In this document: positions 8,710 through 17,236 of the stretch, in pieces | Numbering within the stretch: position 1 is the stretch's first letter | Layout: each line of letters starts with the position of its first letter | Source: an uncultured Pirellulaceae bacterium | Lineage (GTDB): Bacteria; Planctomycetota; Planctomycetia; Pirellulales; Pirellulaceae | Assembly (NCBI GenBank): GCA_937928215.1 | Contig: CALFWL010000062.1 | Span: 1-50,218 of the forward strand | Direction of reading: 5' to 3' | Length of the DNA stretch: 50,218 nt | Notes under the pieces: generated by a model | What the model saw: the letters and a program-made list of their open reading frames with translations, nothing else | Told to the model about the DNA's origin: nothing | Database searches by the model: none | Program-made: the position numbers and the translations under genes

Positions 8710-9384
8710 TCAATCACGAACGAACTTTCCCGCTTGCAAGCGAACTTGTTGCTCAAACTTTTCAGCCAAGCGTTCGCTATGTGTGACGCAGATCAGAATC
8801 GCGTTGGAGGCAGCTTGCAATCCCAGCAATAGCTGACCGATTTTGTCTGCGTTTTCTTGATCGAGACTGCCCGTCGGCTCATCCGCCAGTAGCAGGACTG
8901 GCTGGTTGATCAACGATCGAGCCACCGCGACCCGCTGGCGTTCCCCGCCCGACAACGACGCGGGTAAATGGCTCGATCGATCTGCAAGGCCCACCTGATC
9001 CAACAACTCTTTCGCGCGTTCGTTTTGCTGCTGAGACGACTTGCCTTTGGCCAAAGTTGGAAGCAAAACATTTTCGAGTGCCGTCAGCTGCGGCAACAGA
9101 TGATGCTCTTGAAAGACGAAACCGATTTGCTCGTTGCGAAACGACGGCAATTTGATTTCGGGCAAGGAGCTGATTTCCGTGCCCAGCAAATTGATCGAGC
9201 CCGATGTCGGACGGTCGAGCGTGCCCGAAAGATGCAGAAACGTACTCTTGCCGCTTCCGCTGGGGCCGACGATCGCAAGGTTCTGCCCTCGATCCAGTTC
9301 AACGTTGACTCCATCAAGAATCCGCAACGGTTCGCCGCTGGTTGCGAATTCTTTGACGATCTCGTTTGCGGTAAAGTCAGACAT
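8710..9384 (-). CDS. ABC transporter ATP-binding protein, LolD/MacB-like
   Basis: 224 residues, full length for a stand-alone ABC ATPase. Visible motifs in order: Walker A GPSGSGKST, Q-loop in FVFQEHHLLPQLTALENV, signature LSGGERQRVAVAR, Walker B VLLLADEPTGSLD, and the H-loop CVTHSE. The DEPTGSLD sequence is typical of the LolD/MacB/FtsE group, which works with FtsX-type permeases; the 1177-residue permease at 1803-5336 is the obvious candidate partner. It starts 39 bases after the stop of the prenyltransferase-fold gene on the same strand, so the two are probably co-transcribed. Confidence 0.93.
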   Translation of the reverse strand: MSDFTANEIVKEFATSGEPLRILDGVNVELDRGQNLAIVGPSGSGKSTFLHLSGTLDRPTSGSINLLGTEISSLPEIKLPSFRNEQIGFVFQEHHLLPQLTALENVLLPTLAKGKSSQQQNERAKELLDQVGLADRSSHLPASLSGGERQRVAVARSLINQPVLLLADEPTGSLDQENADKIGQLLLGLQAASNAILICVTHSERLAEKFEQQVRLQAGKFVRD

Positions 9385-9423
9385 TTCAAATCGAAAGAGG
9401 GTACGTTGGTTTCAATGGATTAC

Positions 9424-10356
9424 TCACGCCAGCAATGCCAGACATCCCAGTCCGTAAAAAGTGTACTCGACATCATGGGCGTCATCCCAAGCCGCGGCCT
9501 GAAAGCCACCTTCGGCACGCTCCATCGAATCGACAAATTTTCGGAATGCCGGGATGTCAATTTCGTCCAACGCCTGCAAATCCACCAGCGTTAGGGCTCC
9601 GGTGAACGAGCTTAACAAATCCGCGATCGGGATGCGCGTGTTGGCTCGCAAGCCACCTTCTTCGGTCTGCATCTCAACCAGAAAATCCAACGTTGTTGCG
9701 ACCAGCTCTGGGTCAGCCGCTTCGTTAATCGCGTCCAACATCAATAGACTGGCAACTGCAGCCGCCGTCGGATTTGTCCCTGCTCGTTTGCTGGCTCGGA
9801 TTTCACGCCAACCCCCGTCAACCTCACGCTGCGAATCCAGAAATTGGATGATTCCTTCCGGATTGGCGACGGGACGATCAAGCAGCTCCAACACCAGCAA
9901 GACCAGAAACGTGTGATAAGTGCTCCCCGCGTGCCCTCCCTCCGCTTTGGCGTATCCACCATCTTCACGACGCAGCGTTTCCAGAAAATTGGCCACTTGG
10001 TCCGGCCATCGTTCGTCGGCGTCCTCGAAAACATTCACGCCCGCAAAAATCAATAACAGGCTGGCTGCATAAAACAGTGAGAAGAAATCAACAATCGTCT
10101 GCTTCGACGACATTTGTTGACGAACGAAATCACCCGCCTTTTCGGCGACCTCGCCTTCCAACCGCCCCAGCACGGATAAACCCCGCAATGCGAACGCGGT
10201 GTAGTACAAGTCACTGCCTCCCATCCGCCCGGCAAAACCGCCATTGGGCTGCTGAGCGCTCTGCAGATAGGTCGCGTGGCGATCGCGAGTTTCGGCGGGA
10301 ACTCGGGACAGCCCTTCCGCCAAGCGAAGCGTCAGATTTTGGAGGTAAGTTGACAA
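9424..10356 (-). CDS. prenyltransferase/squalene-oxidase repeat protein (geranylgeranyltransferase beta-like)
   Basis: 310 residues with repeats of the alpha/alpha-toroid fold: NGGFAGRMGGSDLYYTAFAL, DGGYAKAEGGHAGSTYHTFL, DGGWREIRASKRAGTNPTAA, EGGLRANTRIPIADLLSSFT and EGGFQAAAWDDAHDVEYTFY. The GG(F/Y/W)...ST/Y spacing resembles protein prenyltransferase beta subunits more than squalene cyclases; there is no DXDD motif. Bacterial members have no firmly assigned reaction. The frame begins with TTG, and no in-frame ATG precedes it. It lies between a thioesterase gene and the LolD-like ATPase on one strand. A second protein of the same fold, squalene-hopene cyclase, is 9 kb away. Confidence 0.8.
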   Translation of the reverse strand: MSTYLQNLTLRLAEGLSRVPAETRDRHATYLQSAQQPNGGFAGRMGGSDLYYTAFALRGLSVLGRLEGEVAEKAGDFVRQQMSSKQTIVDFFSLFYAASLLLIFAGVNVFEDADERWPDQVANFLETLRREDGGYAKAEGGHAGSTYHTFLVLLVLELLDRPVANPEGIIQFLDSQREVDGGWREIRASKRAGTNPTAAAVASLLMLDAINEAADPELVATTLDFLVEMQTEEGGLRANTRIPIADLLSSFTGALTLVDLQALDEIDIPAFRKFVDSMERAEGGFQAAAWDDAHDVEYTFYGLGCLALLA

Positions 10357-10448
10357 AGACGATGGGCTCAGTGTTCGGTGTTCAGGATTAAGGGTTCAGC
10401 GTCCCATCGTCAGGAGCGGCGTGCAGCACGTCATTCCACATTTAACTT

Positions 10449-10883
10449 TCAACTTTCCGCATTGGATTCGAGCCACGGATGAATCGCATCGATGAATTTC
10501 TGCGGAGTTTCGATCGCGACCGGAGCCTTGCCATGCTCGAACTGACAACACACAACCGTGATTGAGCCGTCAGCGACCGCATCACCGTCCAGCTGAAAAT
10601 CGAATCCGTAAGTGATACTTTTCGATCCAACTCGGGTCACTCGCACATGGATGTCGATCACATCCTCGAACCGAATTGCCCGGCGATAATTGCACTCGGC
10701 GTTCACCCGCGGAAAGCTGATCGGCTGACCGTCGATTTCACAGATGACGCCCAAGCCCACGTACCGCAATAGCTCATGCTCGGCTTGCTCCATGTATGCG
10801 AAGAAGTTCGAGAAATGCACGATCCCGGCCGTATCGGTCTCGCGGAATTCAACCCGTCGCTTGATGCTGAAGATTTCCGACAT
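10449..10883 (-). CDS. acyl-CoA thioesterase, 4-hydroxybenzoyl-CoA thioesterase/YbgC type
   Basis: 144 residues, a complete single hotdog domain. The N-terminal motif ETDTAGIVHFSNFFAYMEQA contains the family Asp (residue 17) and the GIVHFSNF segment (His 23) of the YbgC/4HBT group. The central part RVNAECNYRRAIRFEDVIDI and the strand VTRVGSKSITYGFDF also match. Members hydrolyse short acyl- or aryl-CoA thioesters; substrate cannot be told here. It is followed on the same strand by the prenyltransferase-fold gene and preceded by a strong terminator that separates it from rpsR. Confidence 0.88.
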   Translation of the reverse strand: MSEIFSIKRRVEFRETDTAGIVHFSNFFAYMEQAEHELLRYVGLGVICEIDGQPISFPRVNAECNYRRAIRFEDVIDIHVRVTRVGSKSITYGFDFQLDGDAVADGSITVVCCQFEHGKAPVAIETPQKFIDAIHPWLESNAES

Positions 10884-10928
10884 GATTACCGTGGTAAAAC
10901 TGACAGCAATGAAAGAGAGGACTTACGC

Positions 10929-10959
10929 AAAAAGGCCCGCCGGAGAAACCGACAGGCCT
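10929..10959 (-). terminator. intrinsic terminator downstream of rpsR
   Basis: On the minus strand AGGCCTGTCGG pairs along its full 11 bp with CCGGCGGGCCT (two G-U pairs) around a TTTCT loop, and is followed at once by TTTTT. It lies about 115 bases beyond the rpsR stop and upstream of the thioesterase gene. Confidence 0.85.
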
Positions 10960-11074
10960 GAATGTTGTTTGCTCGACTACTACACGAATCCGTTCGATGA
11001 ACTGGCACGGCACCGCAGGGTCGCAAATTCAAAGCTGCGAACGACCAGACCAGCCTAACCGGAAAACTGAAGCA

Positions 11075-11344
11075 TTAATCACCCACAAATGGCAATAGGG
11101 CCATGAATCGAGCTCGCTTGATCGCGTCGGTCACTGCGTGCTGGCTGATCGCGGTGCAGCCAGTCTTACGACGGCCCACGATTTTTCCATGGCGATTGAC
11201 CAGCTTCTTCAACAACTCAACGTCTTTGTAGTCAACGTACATTGGGCTGGGACGCTCGCCATCGACATACAACGGATCCTTTTGGACGGTGCGTGTGGTT
11301 GTTTTGGGCTTTCGCCGCGTCATCTTTCGTCGCATCTTAGCCAA
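11075..11344 (-). CDS. rpsR: 30S ribosomal protein bS18
   Basis: 89 residues. The C-terminal half is characteristic of S18: [20 protein letters not shown], then [23 protein letters not shown] and FMALLPF. The N-terminus is very basic. bS18 binds 16S rRNA with bS6 on the small-subunit platform. The frame opens with TTG at 11344, 8 bases after AGGG; an ATG at 11335 is the alternative. In many bacteria rpsR sits between rpsF/ssb and rplI; here it stands alone with its own terminator. Confidence 0.95.
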   Translation of the reverse strand: MAKMRRKMTRRKPKTTTRTVQKDPLYVDGERPSPMYVDYKDVELLKKLVNRHGKIVGRRKTGCTAISQHAVTDAIKRARFMALLPFVGD

Positions 11345-11607
11345 GACAGAACCCTGTGATTGTGTTGTTTTTTGGTTGTGATCTAATTTATTTTGCTCGG
11401 CCGGCGCATTTAGTCGCCGGATTCAGAGCCACGTATTATGCAAAATCGTGATTTTACTGCAAGGCATAAACCGGGTTGACTCACGGCCAGACCTGAAATT
11501 GGCGGTCCGGCATCGTGAAAGGCCCTGAGTATTCAATTTCCGGCATATCGGCCAGTTGCCGACACATCATCACCAAAACACTTTCCTCCAACTCAGTTGA
11601 CACGAAA

Positions 11608-12504
11608 ATGACCCTGATCTCGGCTCAATCTACTCGTTTTGCTCTTGTTTTAATTGGTTTCTTGCTGGTGTTGGCAGGTTGCGGTCGCCTGAGACCCGAT
11701 GCCGAATCGGCCTCAACCGACGCCACGCCACCCGAAGCCGCAGAAACCACCGATGGCTGGCGGCCGCTATTCAACGGAAAGGATCTGACTGGCTGGACGC
11801 CCAAAATCCGGTTTTCCGCAGTGGGCGAGGATCCGTTGAACACGTTTCGGGTCGAGAACGGTATTCTGAGCGTGAATTACGATCAGTACGAGGACAAATT
11901 CAAGGCGCGTTTTGGCCACCTGTTCTACAACACTCCATTTTCGAATTACGACCTGCGAGTCGAATATCGTTTTGTGGGTCAGCAGTTATCCGACGGAGCC
12001 GGTTGGGCTAAGTACAACAGCGGCATCATGCTCCACGGCCAAGACCCGGCCGTGATGACGCTCGACCAGACTTTTCCCGCCTCGATCGAAGTGCAACTCA
12101 AGGGTAGCGATCCCGACGGCAAAGGCGAACCAACTTTGCGATGCTGTACGCCAGGAACCAATGTCGTCCGAGACGGCAAACTGTTCACGCCTCACTGTTT
12201 TGATTCAACCGGTCCAAAAGTGCCTGTCGACGAGTGGATCACCGTCGTGATCGAAGTTCGCGGCAACGAAGTGATACGCCACAAGGTCGGCAATGATGTT
12301 GTCTTGGAATATCACCAGCCACAATTGGACAACCGAATCACGGAAGTCACCAACGGTTTGAAAGTATCCGAAGAGGTCGCAAAATCCTGGTACGAGGGAA
12401 AGACCAAACCAGAAGACTATCTACTCAGCAGCGGCACCATTTCTCTGCAATCGGAAAGCCATCCCATCGAGTTTCGTCGCGTTGAAATTCGCGAACTGAA
12501 TTAA
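11608..12504 (+). CDS. DUF1080 (3-keto-disaccharide hydrolase-like) lipoprotein
   Basis: 298 residues from the ATG at 11608. The N-terminus is a lipoprotein signal: ALVLIGFLLVLAGC, lipobox Cys at about residue 23. The mature part opens with the DUF1080 hallmark GWRPLFNGKDLTGWTP and has the concanavalin-like blocks FSNYDLRVEYRF and NSGIMLHGQ, plus the C-terminal GTISLQSESHPIEFRRVEIREL. The family is greatly expanded in planctomycetes and is now described as acting on 3-keto sugars. An earlier in-frame start at 11515 would put a polar extension before the signal and is unlikely. The neighbouring helicase gene converges on it from the other strand. Confidence 0.88.
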   Translation: MTLISAQSTRFALVLIGFLLVLAGCGRLRPDAESASTDATPPEAAETTDGWRPLFNGKDLTGWTPKIRFSAVGEDPLNTFRVENGILSVNYDQYEDKFKARFGHLFYNTPFSNYDLRVEYRFVGQQLSDGAGWAKYNSGIMLHGQDPAVMTLDQTFPASIEVQLKGSDPDGKGEPTLRCCTPGTNVVRDGKLFTPHCFDSTGPKVPVDEWITVVIEVRGNEVIRHKVGNDVVLEYHQPQLDNRITEVTNGLKVSEEVAKSWYEGKTKPEDYLLSSGTISLQSESHPIEFRRVEIRELN

Positions 12505-12566
12505 AGAGAGTTCAATTCAACGCCAAGCCGCAACGGCGCTAACCTCACCGCCGCATTCGAATGTCA

Positions 12567-14510
12567 TCAAGAGCCCGGCTCCTCCCAGACCGTGTGATAA
12601 ACACCCTGCTGTTCAAAATACTCCAGCAGCGATTGATAGAACTCGTGACCGCCAAGCGTCGCACTGTCGCCGATGACGATCAACTTACGCCGAGCACGCG
12701 TCAAGGCCACGTTCATGCGACGTTCGTCCGATAGAAATCCGATCTCGCCTGCGCTGTTGGATCGCACCAGCGAAATCACGACCGCTTCTTTCTCGCGACC
12801 TTGAAATCCGTCCACCGTGTCGACTTCCAGATTGACATCGCTGGCGTCGTGATCCAACACGTCGGTCAACCGTTGCCGAATCAACCGAACTTGCGCCGCA
12901 TACGGCGCGATCACCGCGATATCGTCTGCCGACAGCCCCGACTCGATCAACGCTTGCACCTTCTTCACCAGCAAGGCAGCTTCTTGCGGATTGCGTTTAC
13001 TCATACCATCGGGCTCAAGCTCTTCATCCCAGCCCGCGCCCGCCGTGTCGATAAAAGTCACCGGCTCACGCGTCAGTTCGTTCTCCACGACCGATTCAAG
13101 GTCGTGCAATCGATGCTGAGCAACACTTTCGTGAGAGATCAACTTGCCGTCATAAAAATGATCGGACGAAAACGTCATGATCTGGTCGTGCATACGATAC
13201 TGCACGTTCAAAAGTCGAGTCACCGTGTCGCCATGCAGCTTCAATTGACGTTCCAGCAAACTGAGATTGAATCCTTGCCGCGCGGCGTCGCTAGAGAGCA
13301 CGGTCGGAGGCAACTGCATCGGATCCCCCGCCATCACGACCTTATCGCAGCGAAGAATCGGCTGCCAGCAACCGGGTTCGACGCTTTGACAGGCCTCGTC
13401 AATCACCACTAGGTCAAACCAACGTTCGCCCAACACGTCCTCGTTAAACGTTGTCGTCGCACAGATGATGTCGGCTCGTCCGAGCGTTGAATCGATCGCC
13501 TGTCTCTCCATCATGCGAGCGTGTTGCTGCAACTCTCTCGCTTCGCGTCGCATTTCTTGTCGTTCGCCCCGCGCACGTTTGCTGCGAGTCCATTTCGCGG
13601 CGCGGCGATAGATCTGTTCGGCTTCCCGGTACATCTCTCGAATGACGGATTGGTTTTCGTGTTGCTCCACCAACCCATCCAGCGTGTAGTCGCGCAAGCG
13701 TTCAGCCACGCGAGCCGGGTGTCCAATGCGAACGACCTTCTGTTTGGCAGCAATCAGTTTTTCCAACAGGTTGTCCACCGCCGTGTTGCTGGGGGCACAA
13801 GCGAGCACGCTCTGGCCTCGTTGGGTCGCCTGAGTGATCAATTCGACCACCGTTGTTGTTTTTCCGGTCCCTGGCGGTCCGTGAATGACCGCAACATCGT
13901 TGGCCGAAAATGCGAACCTGACGGCTTCTTGTTGCGACTCATTCAGATCCGCGCGAAAAATCAATTCGGTTGAAGCGGGAGCAAACGTTGGCTCACGCTC
14001 GCCCATCATGATTTCACGCAACTGCCCCAATCGTCCACGTGAGTCCTTCGCCGTCGCGATCGCCGCCAGTTGGCGTTGCCGTGTGACTTCGTCTGCAGCC
14101 AGATCGATGCGAAAACAATCTCCATCGAGCCAATGGTCAACGGCAACTTGAATTCCGTTTTTACTACGGCTACTGACCACGCCTGACCATGAATCGCCCG
14201 CGGCATCAGGGAATTCGGACACCACGACCGGCGAGCCAACCTTGAGCCGATGCCACGGCATGGGGAGGTTGATGTTGCGACGCTGGAACGAAAAGAGGAA
14301 CCTTCCGCCCAAGCCACTGCGGTGATCAACCATCGCCAGATCGAGTATCGTTTCGCCACCTTTTTCCGCGGTTGCCGAGTTCATTCGTTGACGGCGCTCG
14401 GCCATCCGCTCGACTTCGGCCTTCGACTCCATCGCCAGCCATTCGATCATCTGCACAAAGTGCTGATCGCTTTCGACCGACGGTAGTTTTTTTCGATTGC
14501 GGGCTGACAT
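12567..14510 (-). CDS. superfamily 1 helicase, UPF1/IGHMBP2-like
   Basis: About 647 residues from the ATG at 14510 (MSARNRKK). The N-terminal third is a beta-rich domain typical of IGHMBP2-type enzymes. The motor follows with Q-motif/Walker A (LNESQQEAVRF, then GPPGTGKTTTVVEL), a second block CAPSNTAVDNLLEKL, Walker B VVIDEACQSVEP, motif III AGDPMQLPPTV, then QYRMHD, VDGFQGREKEAV and NVALTRARRKL. All motor motifs are intact. Such enzymes unwind DNA or RNA 5'-3'; the cellular role in bacteria is not settled. It is preceded by the symporter gene on the same strand, with a hairpin between. Confidence 0.93.
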   Translation of the reverse strand: MSARNRKKLPSVESDQHFVQMIEWLAMESKAEVERMAERRQRMNSATAEKGGETILDLAMVDHRSGLGGRFLFSFQRRNINLPMPWHRLKVGSPVVVSEFPDAAGDSWSGVVSSRSKNGIQVAVDHWLDGDCFRIDLAADEVTRQRQLAAIATAKDSRGRLGQLREIMMGEREPTFAPASTELIFRADLNESQQEAVRFAFSANDVAVIHGPPGTGKTTTVVELITQATQRGQSVLACAPSNTAVDNLLEKLIAAKQKVVRIGHPARVAERLRDYTLDGLVEQHENQSVIREMYREAEQIYRRAAKWTRSKRARGERQEMRREARELQQHARMMERQAIDSTLGRADIICATTTFNEDVLGERWFDLVVIDEACQSVEPGCWQPILRCDKVVMAGDPMQLPPTVLSSDAARQGFNLSLLERQLKLHGDTVTRLLNVQYRMHDQIMTFSSDHFYDGKLISHESVAQHRLHDLESVVENELTREPVTFIDTAGAGWDEELEPDGMSKRNPQEAALLVKKVQALIESGLSADDIAVIAPYAAQVRLIRQRLTDVLDHDASDVNLEVDTVDGFQGREKEAVVISLVRSNSAGEIGFLSDERRMNVALTRARRKLIVIGDSATLGGHEFYQSLLEYFEQQGVYHTVWEEPGS

Positions 14511-14566
14511 GAGGTTCGTGGCAGTTGGATGGATCCGGTGCAAAACCGAAAGATACGCGCGAGACA

Positions 14567-14584
14567 GACCGGACCGATCCGGTC
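14567..14584. terminator. GACCGGA/TCCGGTC hairpin just after the symporter stop
   Basis: A perfect 7-bp inverted repeat with a CCGA loop starts 2 bases downstream of the symporter stop codon (14586-14588, minus strand). There is no T tract, so it is either a weak terminator, an mRNA-stabilising 3' hairpin, or a small palindromic repeat. Confidence 0.45.
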
Positions 14585-14585
14585 C

Positions 14586-16154
14586 CTACGAACCAAAAAA
14601 CTTCGCCAATGTTTTGTCGCTTGGCGGCTTGGTCAACCACGATGTTGCCACCATCGCGACGAGCGTACACAGGAAGATTGCAAGAACAGGCATGACTTCG
14701 ACCCCCTCACCGAACGGCAACTTGATCGCGTACTTCGTGTTCTCTCCCCAGCCGGAATCTCGAAAGAAATACAGCCAGCTTCCCACCATCGCCAGCACCG
14801 CCGACAACGCTCCTGCCGCTGTCAACCTCCGCCAATACAACGCGGCGAAAACCAGCGGGAACAGGGAAGCAAAACCACTGAAGCACCAGACTCCCAGCGT
14901 AAACACGCTCTTGTAACCCTGTAGGCTTAGTACATAAGTCACGGCAACGACCAGAATCACAAACGCCCGAGCGATCCAGACCTGTGCCGTGTCGGACAGT
15001 CTCTCCTTGCCAACGTAGTGTTCCACGATGTCGTTGGTAAACATGGAACCAACACATAGGAACTGACTGTCAAGCGATGACATGATGGCCGCCAGAATCC
15101 CCGCCGTCAGCAAACCCGCCAACCAGGTTGAGAGTTTTGCCTTGACCAAAAAAGCGAGCACGCCGTTGGCCGAAACGGTCGGTGGAATGTTTTGCGTCGT
15201 CGCCCAGATTCCGATCAACACGCAGGGAGCCCACACGATCATGATAAAAACGGGGTGACACACGACGGACAGTTTGAAACTGCGAGCCGACTTGGCTGTC
15301 AGCCAGTGCTGGAACAGGTGTGGAAACATCCCCACCGACAGTGGAATCAACATGTAGGTTAGAAACTTCGTCATCGACATTTCAGACCGAGTCACATGGG
15401 ACTCGCTGACTTTTGCAGACGCCGCCTTCAAGCTTTCGAACAGCGTTTCCTGCCCACCAATCTTGTTGGCAAGGGAAACGAACGTCACCACGCCAAGCAC
15501 CATGAACACGATCGTTTGAAAAGCGTTCGCCCACGCGGTTCCTCGCATTCCACCGAAGAAAACATAGATTAGCACCACCACACAAATCCCAGCCGATCCC
15601 AACCACGTTGGCACACCGCCATGCATCGGGCTGGGCGTTCCGTCGGGCTTTAACGCGGCGAACGACGACCAATCCGGGAATGCTCCAGCCGTCATCGCTT
15701 GAATCACCGTGCCCGATGCCATCACGCCGATCAACAGGTAGGGAATGACCAGACCGACAAGAATCGGAAACAAAAGGACTCCGATCAAATCACTTTCAAG
15801 TCGATCGCGAAAGAATTGAATCTGAGTCGTATAACCGTACTTTCGACCAAAGGAGTAAATTTTCACTCCAATCACAAAGAAGCACAGGCTGTGGATGATG
15901 CCGCTGCTCGACGCGAGCATCCCGTAAACGCCAATGCCCTCCTTGAACGCTTCCCCCGTTGATCCAACCAGCGCGAAGGCGGTCATGGTGGTGCCGAAGA
16001 CAGACATCAACAACAGAAACGGACCAATCGAATGACTGGCCAACAGGTAATCTTTTTTCGTGCCGCTGAACGAGCGACTGGCGATAAAGCCCAACCCCAA
16101 TAACAGCAACAGATAGGTGATGATAATCGCAAGACGAACTTGACCTGGATTCAT
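14586..16154 (-). CDS. sodium:solute symporter family protein
   Basis: 522 residues from the ATG at 16154, with about thirteen hydrophobic segments. Family features: N-terminal IIITYLLLLLGLGFIASRSF, then DYLLASHSIGPFLLLMSVFG, TMTAFALVGSTGEAFKEG, a long AGLLTAGILAAIMSSLDSQF block (the SSS signature with AAxMSSLDS) and AALYWRRLTAAGALSAVLAM. SSS proteins take up sugars, amino acids, vitamins or organic acids with sodium; the substrate cannot be inferred. The start overlaps the stop of the DUF3311 gene, the usual partner of these transporters, so both are translated together. Confidence 0.92.
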   Translation of the reverse strand: MNPGQVRLAIIITYLLLLLGLGFIASRSFSGTKKDYLLASHSIGPFLLLMSVFGTTMTAFALVGSTGEAFKEGIGVYGMLASSSGIIHSLCFFVIGVKIYSFGRKYGYTTQIQFFRDRLESDLIGVLLFPILVGLVIPYLLIGVMASGTVIQAMTAGAFPDWSSFAALKPDGTPSPMHGGVPTWLGSAGICVVVLIYVFFGGMRGTAWANAFQTIVFMVLGVVTFVSLANKIGGQETLFESLKAASAKVSESHVTRSEMSMTKFLTYMLIPLSVGMFPHLFQHWLTAKSARSFKLSVVCHPVFIMIVWAPCVLIGIWATTQNIPPTVSANGVLAFLVKAKLSTWLAGLLTAGILAAIMSSLDSQFLCVGSMFTNDIVEHYVGKERLSDTAQVWIARAFVILVVAVTYVLSLQGYKSVFTLGVWCFSGFASLFPLVFAALYWRRLTAAGALSAVLAMVGSWLYFFRDSGWGENTKYAIKLPFGEGVEVMPVLAIFLCTLVAMVATSWLTKPPSDKTLAKFFGS

Positions 16155-16378
16155 GATTGAGCCCCCGTCGTTTCGTCTGATTCGATTTCGTCGAGGTGCC
16201 TCGGCCACGCAAGGTTACACATTAGGAACCAAACAATTCCTGCACCCATCGAAATTCCCATGTGATAAGCCAGACCGATCGGAATGAACCCGAGCACCAA
16301 CGTGCCATCATTCCAATTCCAAAAGTCCTGATGAGCGACAATCAAAAACGCGATCAGTATCCAGAGTACAGTTTTCAT
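16151..16378 (-). CDS. DUF3311 small membrane protein, partner of the symporter
   Basis: 75 residues with two hydrophobic helices (about 3-20 and 27-59) and a polar, acidic tail. The pattern MKTVLWILIAFLIVAHQDFW followed by GFIPIGLAYHMG and WFLMCNLAWP fits DUF3311, a small protein that commonly precedes an SSS symporter and may be its accessory subunit. The stop overlaps the symporter start (ATGA), a strong sign of translational coupling. Confidence 0.82.
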   Translation of the reverse strand: MKTVLWILIAFLIVAHQDFWNWNDGTLVLGFIPIGLAYHMGISMGAGIVWFLMCNLAWPRHLDEIESDETTGAQS

Positions 16379-16418
16379 ATCGTGGTGGTTTTCGTTTCAG
16401 ATTATTGACTTGGTTCTG

Positions 16419-16603
16419 CCGGGAGAGCGAGACTCCGCCCGAGCTATTTTTGCGGCTATCAAATAACTTTCGTTTGCCTCGAAGGTGGTCTTCTCGCTCA
16501 TCATATAATTGTCTGCCTGTTTCAACAGGGTGCGGGCGGAGCCTTACTCTCCCGAATTGGCCGTGTCACGTGGTTCAGGGGGCGGGCGGAGCCTTCCCCT
16601 CCC
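16419..16603. repeat. cluster of three GGCTCCGCCCG-type repeats
   Basis: Three copies of the small repeat lie between DUF3311 and the UbiC-like gene: 16419-16441 in one orientation, 16532-16554 and 16579-16603 in the other. The third contains 22 bases identical (inverted) to 128-149. Copies 1 and 2 face each other and could form a long hairpin in RNA. Confidence 0.65.
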
Positions 16604-16622
16604 AAGCAGCCCTGCACTACCG

Positions 16623-17198
16623 TCACTCTCCCGGTACGATTTCCAGCAATTCGATCGCCTCAGCCCCGTCGCAGTAGATCATCGCCGTGCGGCCAAAGCA
16701 AACGCGGTCGGCATCTACACCGAATGCATCCACCAGATCACCCGCAGATTGAATCTGATAAAGCCGCGACAGCTTGACCGAACGAAGCACGTTGTGGTCG
16801 ATCAGAACTCGGCCCAAGGGAGTCCGTTGGCTTTCAATTTCATCCCGGACGGCTTCATCAAATACCGTCCGGTCCATTCGCACGACGCCAAACATCACCA
16901 CCGCTTTGTCCGACTGTCGAGTCAGCGTGATCTTGCGAGCGTAATGGTTTCCTTCAATCCGCGATTCGAGCACATGCACATCCACCGAGCAACCGTGGTG
17001 CTGCTCAAGCGTCACGGTCATGTGGTGATCATGAGCGAGCAGTTTCGCAGCGACGGGAGTCAGTGATTCAACCGAAACGTTCTTAAAATTACCAGGCATG
17101 GAATCCGTCGAATAGAACAGATCCAACAGAACGTCCAACTGGCGATCGCGGTTCTCACGAGAGACACCGGCAGCGTTGACAGATTTTGCGGGGTTCAA
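16623..17198 (-). CDS. UbiC/chorismate-lyase-fold protein
   Basis: 191 residues. The C-terminal half resembles chorismate pyruvate-lyase (UbiC/DUF98): QRTPLGRVLIDHNVLRSVKL lines up with the TPLGRYLF...TR region of UbiC, and AEAIELLEIVPG with its LLLTELFLP strand carrying the catalytic Glu. The preceding strands (ESRIEGNHYARKITLTRQSD, then VVMFGVVRMDRTVF) fit the same fold. UbiC makes 4-hydroxybenzoate for quinones; whether this protein has that activity is unproven. Start is TTG at 17198 with AAGGA upstream. It follows the DUF116-prenyl synthase gene by 38 bases, suggesting joint expression and a link to prenylated or aromatic lipid synthesis. Confidence 0.6.
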   Translation of the reverse strand: MNPAKSVNAAGVSRENRDRQLDVLLDLFYSTDSMPGNFKNVSVESLTPVAAKLLAHDHHMTVTLEQHHGCSVDVHVLESRIEGNHYARKITLTRQSDKAVVMFGVVRMDRTVFDEAVRDEIESQRTPLGRVLIDHNVLRSVKLSRLYQIQSAGDLVDAFGVDADRVCFGRTAMIYCDGAEAIELLEIVPGE

Positions 17199-17236
17199 AC
17201 GATTTTCCTTGCGGGCAATGATGTCGCAAAAATCCG

